Assembly (NCBI RefSeq): GCF_037975245.1 | Contig: NC_092581.1 | Location: forward strand, 20,296,303 to 20,360,302 | Direction of reading: 5' to 3' | DNA length: 64,000 bases | DNA from: Apostichopus japonicus | Lineage: Eukaryota > Echinodermata > Holothuroidea > Aspidochirotida > Stichopodidae | Shown: one piece after another, positions 45,742 to 58,429 of the stretch | How positions within the stretch are numbered: position 1 is the first letter of the stretch | Layout of the letters: each line of letters begins with the position of its first letter | Translations under genes and position numbers: made by a program | The notes under the pieces: generated by a model | Databases searched by the model: none | The model's input: the letters and a program-made list of their open reading frames with translations, nothing else | Told to the model about the DNA's origin: nothing

Positions 45742-47626
45742 CCCTTACCTAACACGAATATATTCGATAAGTATTCGATAAGTATTCAAAGATTTCCTTA
45801 GTATTCAGAAATCTACCATGTAACACACAGTACAAAATAAGTATTCGAATACTAATACGAATAACTATAAGCCTTCGTCAGAGCCGAATTATGTAAATGA
45901 GTTAAGTATTCGAATACCTGTTAAGTATTCGAATAGCTATTCGAATAGCTCTTCGAATAGCTATTCGAATAGGTATTCGAGTAGCTTTTGGAATAGCTAT
46001 TTGAATACTTAGCTCATTTACATATAAGTATTCGCTCATTTAAATAATTCGGCTCTGACGAATACTTATAGTTATTCGAATACTTATTCGCTAGTATTCG
46101 AATACTTGTATGCTAATTAGTTATGTTATGAAGGCTTAACAGGTTTCTGAATACTTACTTGAATACTTATTGAATACTTGTATGCTAATTAGTTCCAAGT
46201 AAGGAGAGTTAGGAATTTGGCCAGCTTGTTGTCCTAGCTTCTTGATTAAATCTGCTATTAAAAGTTGAATAACATTCACAAGGAATAAATATCTATTTGA
46301 AATGGAGTATTAAGCACAGAATACTAAAACAGTAGGTCTTATGAATATGATGGATGAAATTTTGGAAACGCTTCAGCTATTAAATCCTCCACGGTATATT
46401 TCAAATATTTTTGCGCTGTTCAAAGTGTAAGGGTGTTAGCCACTGAAAAAAATGTTTGTTCTTGATCAGAGAACTCTGGGTTTGGTTGGAAGACCAAACA
46501 CAGAGCAGATACATCAAAACTGGAAAACTCAACCGGATTGGATCAAAAGAAATTATAATTATGAATAACAAACAATATTCAGCTGATCTGGGCCCAGTCA
46601 AAGAATTAAATAAAATAACTTACAGTCGTGAGGTCACACCCAAATGTTAAAGTAAATACACTTAATTTAAAAGTCTGTTCTGGTGAGTTGGCCTGCTGGT
46701 GACATCAAGTATTCTACGACATCATATCTTCCACGACATCAATTATTCCACAACATCAGAAATAGTTGAACACAATAAATGGTATTATGAATGTCCGATC
46801 CCAACAAAGTATTATCCTTCAATTTATTAGCAATGGTGTCGCAGGGTATCCTTCAGTAAAATAATGTCAATATCCTCTGTAGTAAAATAATGTCCTTTAT
46901 AAGAAATGGTGTCCCGGAATATATTGTAAAATAATATCCTTTATAATAAAATAGTGTCCCAGACTGTCAGTTGAATATCACAACTTCCATAAAATAATAA
47001 GGTCTACAGTAATTTGAACTGTGTAAATTAAGGTTTAAAACAAACTATCCAGCCATTAAAACTATCTTTCTCTTCTTTTGCAACTGCCTTGCTCAGATAC
47101 TTATAGCCAACTGCCTAACTCCTTATACCCCTCACAAAACTCCCTTTGTTACTAAAATATACACACACAGACCCCATTTCCTGTGAGAGCTAATTTCCAG
47201 GAAGAACAAGATAGTTGCCTAGCAACCTAGAAGAGGTAGAAGTGTAGAGGTTTTAATCCACAAGACAACATACAAATATACTGTACAAATGTATAGCCCC
47301 TCTGTTCAGTGCACAATGCACCTAATAAACAAGTAAAACTATGGTACAAAACAAAACTTTATGTAAGAGCTGACCACCTTACAAAAGGAAATAAGTATTC
47401 GAATAGGCATTCAATGAAATAGGTGTTCGAATACTTATTGGAATAGCTATATTTAGCATTCTCTAAGCATTCGAAGGAAAGAAGTATTCAAATACCTATT
47501 GGAATAGTTATTTTAAGTATTCAATTAGTTATTCTAAAGTCTGAATGCTTAAATTTTTGAAATACCAACTATATAGTTATTCGAATACTTAGCGAATACT
47601 TAATAGTTATTCGTGTTGGGTAAGGG
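45742..47626. mobile_element. TIR element with GTATTCGAATA repeats, 1.9 kb
   Basis: The ends are inverted copies (CCCTTACCTAACACGAATA at the left, 18 of 19 matching the reverse complement of the right end). The terminal 300-450 bp on each side are packed with variants of the palindrome GTATTCGAATAC and AATAGCTATTCGAATAG. An internal hairpin pairs about 45,880-45,920 with 46,005-46,062 (AGAGCCGAATTATGTAAATG). No transposase frame is seen, so it is non-autonomous. The family is unassigned and no convincing target-site duplication was found. Confidence 0.7.
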
Positions 47627-50552
47627 TAGTTTGCCAAAGTATGTTACTTCTTAATAAAAAATTCAATATTTAATGCCTATAGGAGAGGATGACATCTCAT
47701 AACAGACCCAATTTAAGTAGTATAGTAAAGGCTTCATAATTAATGCACCTTCGTAATTGACGCACCTTCAAATATTACTTGCAACAATACAGCAGGCAAC
47801 CTAAAATTTTTTTTGCAGTCAAGCAGAGTTACATATTTCATGAGTTTGAATCCATTTCAGGAATATATCAAATTGTGTTTTTTTTTAAGCTTTTAACTGC
47901 CTCCCCCCAGTTTTGCACATTTTTTTGAGCATTTGGAAATCTTACTCCCGAAAAAAATATCCAAAATTACCTCAATATAATACCACTGTCGTCTGGGACC
48001 TCACCTGTTTGAGTTTAGAGGTTCAGAGCATAGCAAACAGCATCCAAAGTCAATGGATGTATACTTAGGCCTACACTACAGTTACAGTAGCTTATCGACG
48101 AATGTGTCAATTTAAGGGTATGAGAGAACTTGCCATGGCAGACATTTTTAGGTCAAATTCTGCTCAATTATACGTTGTGTAGGCACAGAACAATACATAT
48201 TTTGAGATCATTATATTTCTGGGGAACTACACATATGAAAAATGCATACAGTTGAAGGACTTGGACTTTTCCTTGATAGACATCATTGATCAAATCCTTA
48301 AGTGCATCAATTATGAGCCCACCATGCTACTATTCCAGAGAGAATACACACTACTGTACATAGTGTTAGCAGGGATTGCATGCATGTTTTAGTACTAGAC
48401 TTTTAAGCTTTCAAATACATTGATAAATGTGATCCTAAAGGAATGTTGGTGAAAGTTTGATACTGAAATGCATTACAAGCACCTGCTTTGCTAAAACTAA
48501 CAAGCTCTTGCATATTTACTGCTTTGGAATTATAAACTGGAACCAAAGGATCTTTGGATACAACTACCGAAAGGCTATGTAAGTAGATAACAATTTACTG
48601 TAATGCAATGAAGTGTGTGTTGGCAATTATTACTAGGCCAAACATTCAAAACTAACTTTGGTGACAGTTATTTAGTTATCATAGTAATACTATATAGTAA
48701 TCATTAACAAAGGACCACTGGCTTGATGTACTGTATCTATATAGGCCTACCACAAAAAAAAAAAATACCAAAAAAAAATTAAAAAATTAAAGTTAACATA
48801 GGCCTGCTCATGTATTCATGTCAAACTTAAAATGGGATTATCATTCATATATAATGCACACTTTCTAGACTAAAGCCTACCACAAAACCATTCAACTAGA
48901 TTTTACTGCTTAAACCAGTGTTACTGTTAGTGCTACTGGCATAAGCCTAGGCTATACATAATAATTAATATTTTTGACATACTGTAGATTCATATAACAA
49001 AAGCTGTTTCAAATATCATATATCTGATTTTAAAAGAAAACCAATCATCATCAATCCTGTGCCTAACATATATAGGCCTAGTCATGTTGTGTTAAGCAAA
49101 CTGTAAATATTGGGTTAGGCCTAAGGCTAAAGCCTAAAGGTGTACTATTCCACTAGGCTACATTGTAGCCTAACGTTAGCCCAAAATCAAATAAGGACTA
49201 TGTTAGGCAGGTCCAAAGATCCAAACTCAAACTCTAAACAAGTTCAGACTCAAATTCGACTCTAAAGTAATAATCTATTGAACGCCTCTATATACTTGAA
49301 GTTCACTTGATATGACAATTCCAAGTTTTATGTCGAAGCTCTCTTGTCTCGCCTCTTGTCTTGATCTACGTTTAGTAATTTCAGTTTGAGTCTTAATGAC
49401 AACAAGGGATTTCCCCAGATATTGACAGACACGACACACCCACACTGTATACATTGTCTAGGAAATTCGTTCGATTCATGGAGGTATTATCTACGCAAGG
49501 CCAATCGAGCAACAAGTAGTTCGCTCAATCAAGCGCAAGTGTTATCATGTTCTCCTCAAATATTAGCAGGCTTAAAAGTGGCTTTAAGTTTTCGAAAATA
49601 CTCTCGTGATACTCCGAACCACTCTTATCTTTTGAGGATTGTTCGAATTGACAATTCAATATCTCAGTGTATACCGCTATAAGAATGGCCGTAAACATAC
49701 CTGTTGAAATCAGTTGACCAATATTTGACTTTCTAGCAAATTTAACCTGGGAGGGGGGTAGGGGTGGGTAGTAGACGAGGACGAATTTCGACAGTGTGCA
49801 AGTGAAACCATTTAATTTGTAGTTAGTGTCCCTAGTTCGTGATCACATCAGGTAGGGCAAACATATTTGGTGATGATGAATTGGCTTTGGGTATGCTATC
49901 CATAGTCAACGTCACCGATGCTTATTATTGCTATAGTCCGGCCCCTGGGAAAGAAATATAACCGGTGGTCCTGCTTAAAGTTATAACCATTTTCCTGTTC
50001 TATTCCTCTCAATAATCCACACTATCAAAGCTCCAATGATTCCGAGACTCTCTATACATAGATGATTGGCACAACTGATATTTCAAGCTATCGGGCATTT
50101 TTAACCTGCATGCGCAATAAAGTAAAACCAAAAAAGAGGGGGTTGTTGTACAACTCTGAAGGAAGACTGTGACTTAAGGGGAGCAAAGCACAAAACAGCG
50201 GAGGAGCCAGAGGGGCCGGGTGGGGTGAGGCGGGAGGGTGGAGGAGGGGAATGCAACTCTAATATTTGATCTGAACGATTGCTTTGTCTGTTTTGGCGCT
50301 CTTTAGAAGTTTGTGATGTTGTATGCAGCCCAGATGACTGTTGCTTATCTCCGTACACTCCTGCCTCTATACGGCTTCTATATACAGTGCGCTTATAAGT
50401 AATATATCCAATTGTTGTATTTTCATGGTAGACGCACTCGATGGTTTCGTCCTACTTATTTCTCTAAAAGAAGTGAGATTCGAAGTGAGCAATCCATTTA
50501 TACATATAAAACCGTGTGAGTAATTAAGTTCTCTTTAATCGGTGTCACGATC
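47627..50552. other. Intergenic stretch between genes 2 and 3
   Basis: No exon or RNA gene recognised. 48,735-49,200 is dense in AGGCCTA/TAGGCCTA-type words. Short frames at 49,386-49,682 and elsewhere lack any family match. Confidence 0.5.
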
Positions 50553-52017
50553 CAGGTGCGTATCCAGGGGGGAGCGTTGGGGGCGCGCGCCCCCCGGGTA
50601 AGAAAAAGAGGAGAGAAAAAAAAGAGAAGAAAAAAGGGAAAAAAGAGGGGAAAAAAGAGGAAGAGGAGAGGAAGGAAGGGAAAAGAAAAAGAAGAAAGAG
50701 AGAAAAAGGAGAAAAGGAGGGAGTAAAAGAAAAACGCCAAGACACCTGGAAGAGAAGGAGAAATAGTGACATCATTACAGCGCTGATCCTATTATATACA
50801 CAGGGTAGCCAGTGACTGATCAAGGATTTCGGAAGGGGCGTGCGCCTCACCCTACCCCTAACATCGTCAACTCCATTTTTGACGTTTCCATTTTGTCCTC
50901 TCTCAATAATGTATATGTATATATATACTATATGGTCTATCATAACGCGTGTGTGTATATGAAACCTGCTATGAAACCAACTGTGGCTGGTCTCGAACTC
51001 GACCGTGTCGTCGGGGAACATGACGCATTTCGGGAAGGGGGCGACTGCCCCCATCCCCCCTTGAGCATATTTTTTTTATGATATCGTTAGTAATTTCAAA
51101 ATAAAAAATGCTTAGATGCAACTTACAAGGCCGGGGAAGTGTCATTTCCAGCGATCTGGGAGGTATTTTCGGCCAAATTTGCTTGTACGCTTCGCGCCAA
51201 CAAATGGTCCTGGGTAGTGCCATTTCCAGCGATCTGGGAGGCATTTTCGGGCAAAAATTTTCTTGTATACGCTTCGCGCCAACACATGGTGGCGCTACGC
51301 TTAGATAGTTTGCCAACAGGCTTCGCCCCTCATTGGCGAACTCCTCGCGACGCGCCTGCTCGAATTTGTAAAGCAAACAGCAGATATCACCTTATATCAA
51401 TGAGCATGAAAATGGTGTTCCAAGATGAACAGCCTCAAAACTGTCTATGTGTGAAGTCATGGGCGTAGGAGCCCAATTTGATTTGGGGCTGTAACGACTT
51501 GCCCGAAAAAAAAAACCAAAAATTTTCGCGCGCTCCGCGCGCGTTAAACGATATCATATCAGCCAGCATCGGTTATTACATCGTTTGCCATTGTGTACCT
51601 TACGATCCGTGAAAGTTGCGCGGTATACCGCGGGATGCTAATGTAAACAACGAAATGTCTTATGTAGATGGGGAAAACCTTGAAAAGCGGGGCTGACAGG
51701 TATTGTGGGCCGCGACGTAGAATCACCTACACAAGCAATGATCCACAGGACATGCGATGAGGTCGAAAATGATTTGTGACTGGTGACAATCTTCAAAAAG
51801 GTTATGGATAAAAAAAAACTATTGGGAAATACTTGGTTCTCAGACAAAAGTATACATCTGGTTGGTCATTTTTAAGCCTGAGAAGTGCCATTTCCGGTGA
51901 TCTAGGGGGTATCAAAACCAGAAAATTTTCTTGTACGCTGCGCGCCAACCGATGGTGGCGCTCCGCTTAGATAGTAATTGGCGCCCCCCGGATCAGAAAA
52001 TCCTGGATACGCCCCTG
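50553..52017. mobile_element. hAT-like non-autonomous element, 1.47 kb
   Basis: Ends are CAGGTGCGTATCCAGG and the reverse complement CAGGGGCGTATCCAGG (15 of 16). CGATC lies directly outside both ends, but an 8-bp duplication is not evident. Inside is a purine-rich tract (50,595-50,750) and three partial copies of a GC-rich block (51,135-51,310 twice and 51,885-51,980) shared with the elements at 19,145 and 52,725. No transposase seen. Confidence 0.6.
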
Positions 52018-52225
52018 CGATCGATTGTTAGTTGGTGACTTTGATGCACATTACTGTGTTTTAAGATCACCCAAACTACACAGCAGTCAATCTGATTGCT
52101 GAACAGAGAATATTTTGGTAAATGTACTTGCTACTACTAGGCATAGATAACTGCTTGTGTGCAAAGTCAACTACATAGACCTAATCATTTCCTATGGGAC
52201 GATTTTACGCGAGAAAGCTCTGTAG

Positions 52226-54623
52226 TATGGAACGCGGAAGGGGTCAACACGTGGCGCCGTCCACTCACAAATAGTCGTTCGCTTATAAACCGTCCACTTA
52301 GAGATTGCCGCTCAAATACAGCAGCCGTCCATTTGAAATCGCCGTTTAACGCGAGGCGCCGTCCACTTAGAGATTGCCGTTGATAGACAGACGGTCCATT
52401 CAGAAATGGCCGTTGACTTAGAAACCGTCGCGACTGAGAAATGGTCGTGATTCAGAAATCGTCCATTCAGAGATCGTTCACTCTGAGATCGTTGTCTCAG
52501 AGATCATCCATTTGAGTGACAGCCAAACTTGCATATATATATATCGTGGTCGGGGCGTGAACTTTTCAATCACAGAGTCGAGGTGCGTCGACCGTTCGCA
52601 CTCGCACTCGTTCATTGAATTTTCAATCTCAAATTAAAATAGGTCGAAACGATGATGTACAACTCGAGGAATTTGTATAAATCGGTTTCAACAACAGAAG
52701 AACGACAGATTTGCTTGATTGCAGCAGTGGCGGAGCTAGGGGTATTGTTCAAGGGGGCGAGTATGGTCTGTAGGTGCGCTTTTGACACTATCTGAGCGGA
52801 GCGCCACCACAAGTTGGCGCGGAGCGTACAGAATTTTTTTGAGTAAAGATACTCCCTAGATCACCGGAAATGACCCTTTCCGAGCCTTGCTAATTTTCAG
52901 ATAAACGAAGAATAAATAGGTGTCATCGCCATTTTGACAGAAAATCACACCAACAAAATGTGACAAATGTCAATAGGTATTTGAGAGCGCAATAAAAAAG
53001 TCAACAATCGCGAATAAGTAAAAAGTGGTAAAAGGCTGAAAAGGGCGCCAGCAGTCCATTTGAGTCCTTCAAAGGGGGGGGGGGGCGCATCCGCCACCTC
53101 TGACTGTGCCAATCCCTAATAGACTCACTTGACCCTCATACTCGTTTGCTTTCATCCATTTCATTCAGTATCGGTTCGTACTCAATCTTCAGGCGTGTGT
53201 ACATGTTGAGACGACGTACAATTAAGCCTATTATTAGTTTTTAATTAATAATTCGTGATCACCAGTTATATTTTCCCCCAAAAATTATTGATTTATTATT
53301 ACGAATTATAATTTTGCTGTAATGAAATACTTGTTTGTTTTAATGAAATATTACTTGTTAAAAATGAGTTATTACTTCATAATGATGAATTATTAATTTG
53401 TAACAATTAATGTCGAATTAATAAGTACCACACATGAAGAATTTTTAACATGCAATTATATACAAATTTTTATTTCATACGAATTGTAATTTCTTTAAAT
53501 GATTATTGATTTATTAATACAACTTATTTGTTTTAGTGATATACTATTACATTTGTCATTAAACGTTATACTTGGTAACACTGGATTTACTAATTCAAAA
53601 TAAGGGATCATTTAGAGTTTACAACGTTTTGTAAATTTGTAGCAGCTAGTGGAAATACCATTGTTTAATGCCTATAGTATTTCATAGTTACAACTTATTA
53701 ATTCATTATTGTTAATTAAAAATTAAATGTTAACATTTGTAGTTACCAGGGTTAACATTTATGATCATGGTCATCATGATACATATCACATTTTTCCATT
53801 GCCAAGAATATGTTAATTTTGATGTTCAGTAATTATTGAAGGCATATATACGTCAAGTCATCACTTTCTTTTATTTTGACAAATGCTGAGCATATGGAAG
53901 GTCAAATCTCGGTCAAATTGATAAGACCAATGTAAAAAAAAAACTGGGCCAAGCTACGGATGTTACTAATTTCCAAATTAGTTAATACTGTTCGTCTGTG
54001 AGTTGCCTGTTCCCTTTCGTAGTAACGGGAAACTTCTTCGGCATTTTCGACCTCCAACATATGGGTTATATCTTCCATCTTATTTCTTTTGGATTCTGGA
54101 AACTTTCATTGCATGTGGTCTTCGATGTACCGAACGAAATGACTCTCCTGAAAAAGGGAGGGGCGCCGCAGGGACGACTTGAATGAGTCGGGAACAACAA
54201 CGTTCTACTGTAACAGCACGGTGTACGTTACTGGGAGGGAGCACAGCTGTACATAGTCCGCACCCACTTATTGCATACGTTTATAGCCATTTTAAAGGGA
54301 GGACGCATTCTAAGTAGGCGCAGCTCAGCATCGAACAGTGATTTGTAAGTGGACGATTTGTGAGTCAACGGCCATTTCTGAATGAACGGCTTCTGTACTT
54401 CTAGGCGATTTCAAAATGGGCGTCTGTTGCATTTGAGCAACGATCTCTGAGTGGATTGTCTCCGAGTGAACGACCATCTCTGAGTGGACGGTGCCTCACG
54501 TTAAACGGCAATTTCTAAGTGGGCGGCTGCTTGCATTTGAACAGCGATCTCTAAGTGAACGGTTTCTGGGTGAACGACCATTTCTAAGTGGACGCCTCAT
54601 GTTGACCCTTTCCGCGTTCCATA
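52226..54623. mobile_element. Foldback-type element, 2.4 kb
   Basis: Outer 24 bp are inverted with 23 matches (TATGGAACGCGGAAGGGG...). The next roughly 300 bp on each side are arrays of short related words such as GTCCACTTAGAGATTGCCG and CATTCAGAAATGGCCGTTGA on the left and their complements (CATTTCTAAGTGGACG, ACGATCTCTGAGTGGA) on the right. Long inverted ends built from small repeats are typical of foldback elements. The interior is A+T-rich and holds a nested MITE. No coding capacity seen. Confidence 0.65.
52725..53102. mobile_element. MITE-like insertion inside foldback element
   Basis: Starts CAGTGGCGGAGCTAGGGG and ends GCGCATCCGCCACCTCTG, imperfect inverted ends of hAT type, with a G run beside the right end. 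Contains the shared GC-rich block in reverse (52,790-52,880). Target duplication unclear. Confidence 0.5.
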
Positions 54624-55406
54624 TGTATACGTGTGTTTGTGTGTGTTTTTTATGTATGGGTGACAATTCGGAGGGAAATCCCCTTTAGACTTACGCCTGC
54701 TAGAGCGCTAGCACTGAATAAAAGTAGACAGCATCGCATTGCGTTATACGGAAATGCGTCGGCGGTGAAAGAATTGTTTCATCATTTACAGTACGGTTGG
54801 AGTTATATAAGACTTTTGGGGTTGAAAATTAGTGAGATTGTAAGGGGGACTAATTTGGTGAGATAGGCAATAGATTTCGTGAATTTCAAAGTGACATCTC
54901 GAGGTCGAGTGTAGATAACTCTACTGTAGTACTGCAATGGCCTAACGGCTAGGCTTATCTTAAATACTAGGAAGTAAAATATATGCCATTCAATGCGCAG
55001 CTCAGTACAGAACATGTAAACTGTAGTGTAATGTAACCTAGAATACATGCATCTGTAGTGTAGGCCTAGGCAGTATAGGTACTGTATATGTCATTATGTG
55101 TAGCGCTCAATAAATATATTTTTCTGTTGTGTGCAGGGGAATACTTTATCAGCATTGCAAATTGCAGTAGAATTCCAAAAATGTATGCTCATGCTGTTTA
55201 CCACAGGAACCAATTGATTTTAATGACAATATTACAAGTCGCAAAAACTGCTTCATGAAATTTAAACACTAGGCTTAGGTTATTCCTTGATGTGTTTTCA
55301 ATTGTTGGTCACATCTACCATGTGCTAAACAGGAAAAAATGTATGTCAAAACTGACTAGATTATTTATTTTCTACCATTATATGTGCAGTGCAGTCACAG
55401 TGAAAA

Positions 55407-55491
55407 ATGGACTTTCAACATTTTACCAAGAAAGGCAATGAGGTGAAGTTGATATTACTCAGCTGTCTGTTGGCTTCTACCCTCAGTCAAG
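55407..55491 (+). CDS. SRCR receptor gene 3, exon 1: signal peptide
   Basis: ATG at 55,407 in AGTGAAAAATGG; 85 nt, phase 1 end at a GTACTG donor. It encodes MDFQHFTKKGNEVK, then LILLSCLLA and STLSQG, a clear signal peptide with the length and phase of genes 1 and 2. An acceptor-like TATATGTGCAG lies upstream. It splices in frame to 57,709. The rest of the gene beyond the first SRCR exon is not in the window or not recognised. Confidence 0.7.
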
Positions 55492-55594
55492 GTACTGTAA
55501 GAGTTGTATTATGGCTTAATTACAGAGTGAAATACTAGTTTCTAAAGAAGAATAGGATGTTACTGGGTACATACATTGTCCTCTGTGTGAATAT

Positions 55595-56589
55595 TGTAAC
55601 GCCCCTGTACCCTGGCCGAGCGGTAGCGTGGGAAATCAGGCAGCTGGAGGCCACCTGATGTCAGGGCAGGGGAAGGGGGGAGGCGAAGACTTATGCTAGC
55701 AGGGCTTGAACCAATACACACAAAAAAAAGAGAAGAATATAGTTTAAGAGAACTGGGTCTCAAATCAACAATTTAATTACTTAATAAACTTTAAACATAC
55801 ACTTAACAAATATGAGGCAGTGACTTTCTGCCGTACACAAATATAAAAGCAAACAATGGGCAGAGATTCAGTTTAAATAAATAACAAATACACTACATAC
55901 CAGGGCGTGGGCAGCACGGCTCTTAAGAATCACGAGAGTGAATACCCGACACGGGGCGCCAAGGACAGACTGAACAGTACTGCCTAATGTGGTCCCACCC
56001 AGATTAACTTCTGCAATACCTCCGGGGAGAGCCCTAATTTGACCCTGTATCTCCGGAGTCTATAATATGCAACAAAGCCAACCAGGACGGGAACTTATTA
56101 GTGATGCAATACAATAGGAATGGCGCCCGTAGTCAGCCCTCACTCCCGGACCCGCTCTCTAAAATAAATAAGCCTTGCCTTTAAATTAATACTATACTGT
56201 AATTGCAGTGCTGCTCACCGCTGGTCTCCAGTTCTCTGCCGAAACTTCAACGAAATAAATTAAGTTTCCACAACACAAAATACATAAGAAAAACAACGTC
56301 TTAATTAAACAAGGTAAAGAGAGCAAGTGGATATTAAAATAGATACACGCTAAACTGACCAACTCGTGTAATAAAAGAGCGAATGCCTGGAATGCTGGTG
56401 ATGGCAGACGACGGGGAGAGCGAAAGAGACCTGCATAATAAGACAATTTAAGTAAATGGAATGGTGAATGAATGGGCAACATATCGCGGGGTAAATTATT
56501 CAAACAAATTCGGGGAAACATATTCTTAGTAGCCCTGAGCGTGTTCAAAATACGGGATACACGCATCCCGAACAACCCAGGGTGTAACA
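55595..56589. mobile_element. LTR-like insertion in gene 3 intron 1
   Basis: Begins TGTAACGCCCCTGTACCCTG and ends GGGTGTAACA, i.e. a TG...CA segment of 995 bp with an AATAAA near 55,783, as in a solo LTR. AATA lies immediately outside if the boundaries shift by one base. The homologous introns of genes 1 and 2 lack it. The ends are also partly inverted, so a DNA element is possible. Confidence 0.45.
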
Positions 56590-57708
56590 ATAGCCCGGAA
56601 GTGTCACAGATGGGGAATGAAAAGAACTTGTGAAGCTAAGTTGTATATATGGGAGAGCCAACTTATCTTATCTTGGTATCTATATTGTTTCACCTATTTG
56701 ATCATATGGTATGCTTGTGCTTGAATACTTCATCTGAACATGTACATTAAAGCTAATTGTTACTCTTAAGCCCTCATTCTCATGTTACAAATTTTGCCAT
56801 AAATTGTCAGAATTTCAGATCGAAAATTGATGTTCTTATATAAATTTTGTGATATGTATACACTAGGGCATAAATACCTACAGGTGGAAACTTTATCTGT
56901 AGTTGTGATCACAGATACAACCATATGACGAAATGGAAAATCTTTGTTTTTGGAACCAATTTCAAGTGTAAATTGCATACATAATTTGTATACATGTACA
57001 GTATGTGTGTCTAAAATGTTAAAACGAAAGAGATTTGTGTGATTTTGGCACTATTCGAAATTGAGAAAATTGTGCCCTCTTTGTATGTGTTGAAAAACCT
57101 GACAAAATTTAACCCAATATATTGATACAAGTTTACAACTTGTTTCATGTCCGTCACATTAATCCCTTTTCCTAGGGTAGTTTCCAAATTTCACACATTG
57201 GATGTCTTGCCATAGGTTGCTACAGATTTATGGGTTTATCCATAGTTTTTCACATGACCACCCACAAGATGGTAGCTTGTGATATCTGAAGGGTGAGAAC
57301 ATTCTAGTGTATACATATGCATGTTCAATTTCAAAACAAATCACACATTACATTTTCACCCTTGAGCATACATCCATGAGATTTATGAAAATAATCACAT
57401 TTTACCTCAAGAAACTGGAACAATTGGCACAGGCTAATAACTGCATGTTTTACTCTGTTTGTGAGGGAGAGGGGGAGGGGGTGGGGTAACTAGAGGAGAG
57501 CTAAGGTACCAATGAATATGTACATTATACTGTACAACAGGTACAGTTTAACTACAAATTGTTTCAAATTGAAACACATTGTGTGATCCTTTATTGTCTC
57601 ATATGGATTTTACAGGAAGCTTGCTTCTAATTATTGATTATAAAGTAATATTTATATTAAAGAGAGACAATAATACAATACTTAGAGTAGTCATTCTGCC
57701 TCTTTCAG

Positions 57709-58020
57709 ATAATGGTGATGTAAGACTGTCAGGTGGATCTACATTAAATGAGGGTAGAGTTGAAATATACTACGCTGGTAGCTGGGGAACTGTTTGTGAT
57801 GACAATTGGAGTATAGATGATGCAAACGTTGTCTGTCGTCAGCTTGGGTTAGGAGGACCAGAATATGCCGCTTCTCCGTTTGGTCCAGGCACTGGAGAAA
57901 TCTGGCTGGATGATGTCTTTTGCTCTGGTACAGAAAGCCGCTTAGACAGTTGTTCTCACAGAGGATGGGGAGTTCATAATTGTGCCCATAATGAAGATGC
58001 TGGTGTCCGCTGCAGTGCAG
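57709..58020 (+). CDS. SRCR receptor gene 3, exon 2: SRCR domain
   Basis: 312-nt phase 1/1 exon with acceptor CCTCTTTCAG and donor GTAAAG. Complete SRCR domain: [83 protein letters not shown] and DAGVRC, with six cysteines. It is one residue longer than the gene 1 exon through GPEYAASPF. The downstream intron start matches the other SRCR units. Confidence 0.85.
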
Positions 58021-58194
58021 GTAAAGTATTTACATTTCATATGGATGCATTAACCACCAACCGTAGCACTTTGTGATATTTTAAGAGGTAGGATGAAACA
58101 TTATAGGCATGGATAAGGTTTGCCCAAACTTCAGTGGGTGAGTTTCAAGAGAAATAACTAGAGTCATCTATATACTGTAGTTAGGAAGTTGATG

Positions 58195-58305
58195 ACATCC
58201 TACAGAAAACCGCCTAGATACTGTACGTACTGTAGTTGTTTCACAGTGGTTGGGAGTTGAAAATAGTGACCATAAAGAAGATGCTGGTGTCTTCTGCAGT
58301 ACAGT
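58195..58305 (+). pseudogene. Fragment of a decayed SRCR exon
   Basis: ACAGAAAACCGCCTAGATAC, TTTCACAGTGGTTGGGAGTT and GAAGATGCTGGTGTC align with the end of the neighbouring SRCR exon ([21 protein letters not shown]). Insertions break the frame and the GT donor is lost (AGTACAGTTATT). A remnant of a second SRCR unit. Confidence 0.6.
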
Positions 58306-58429
58306 TATTTATGTGAATCCTTCGTAAGTATGCAATACTTGTCACTCTAGACTTTCATGAGCTTTTGAAAGATTGGAATGGGATACATACAGTATAGAGT
58401 GAAAGTTGCAAGAGGAATAACCTGGCATA

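Noticed and set aside
50498-51054. Minus-strand frames rich in F, L and S
   Set aside because: They come from a purine-rich low-complexity tract inside the hAT-like element.
54491-54866. Frames across the right end of the foldback element
   Set aside because: They cross the element border and consist of terminal repeat words.
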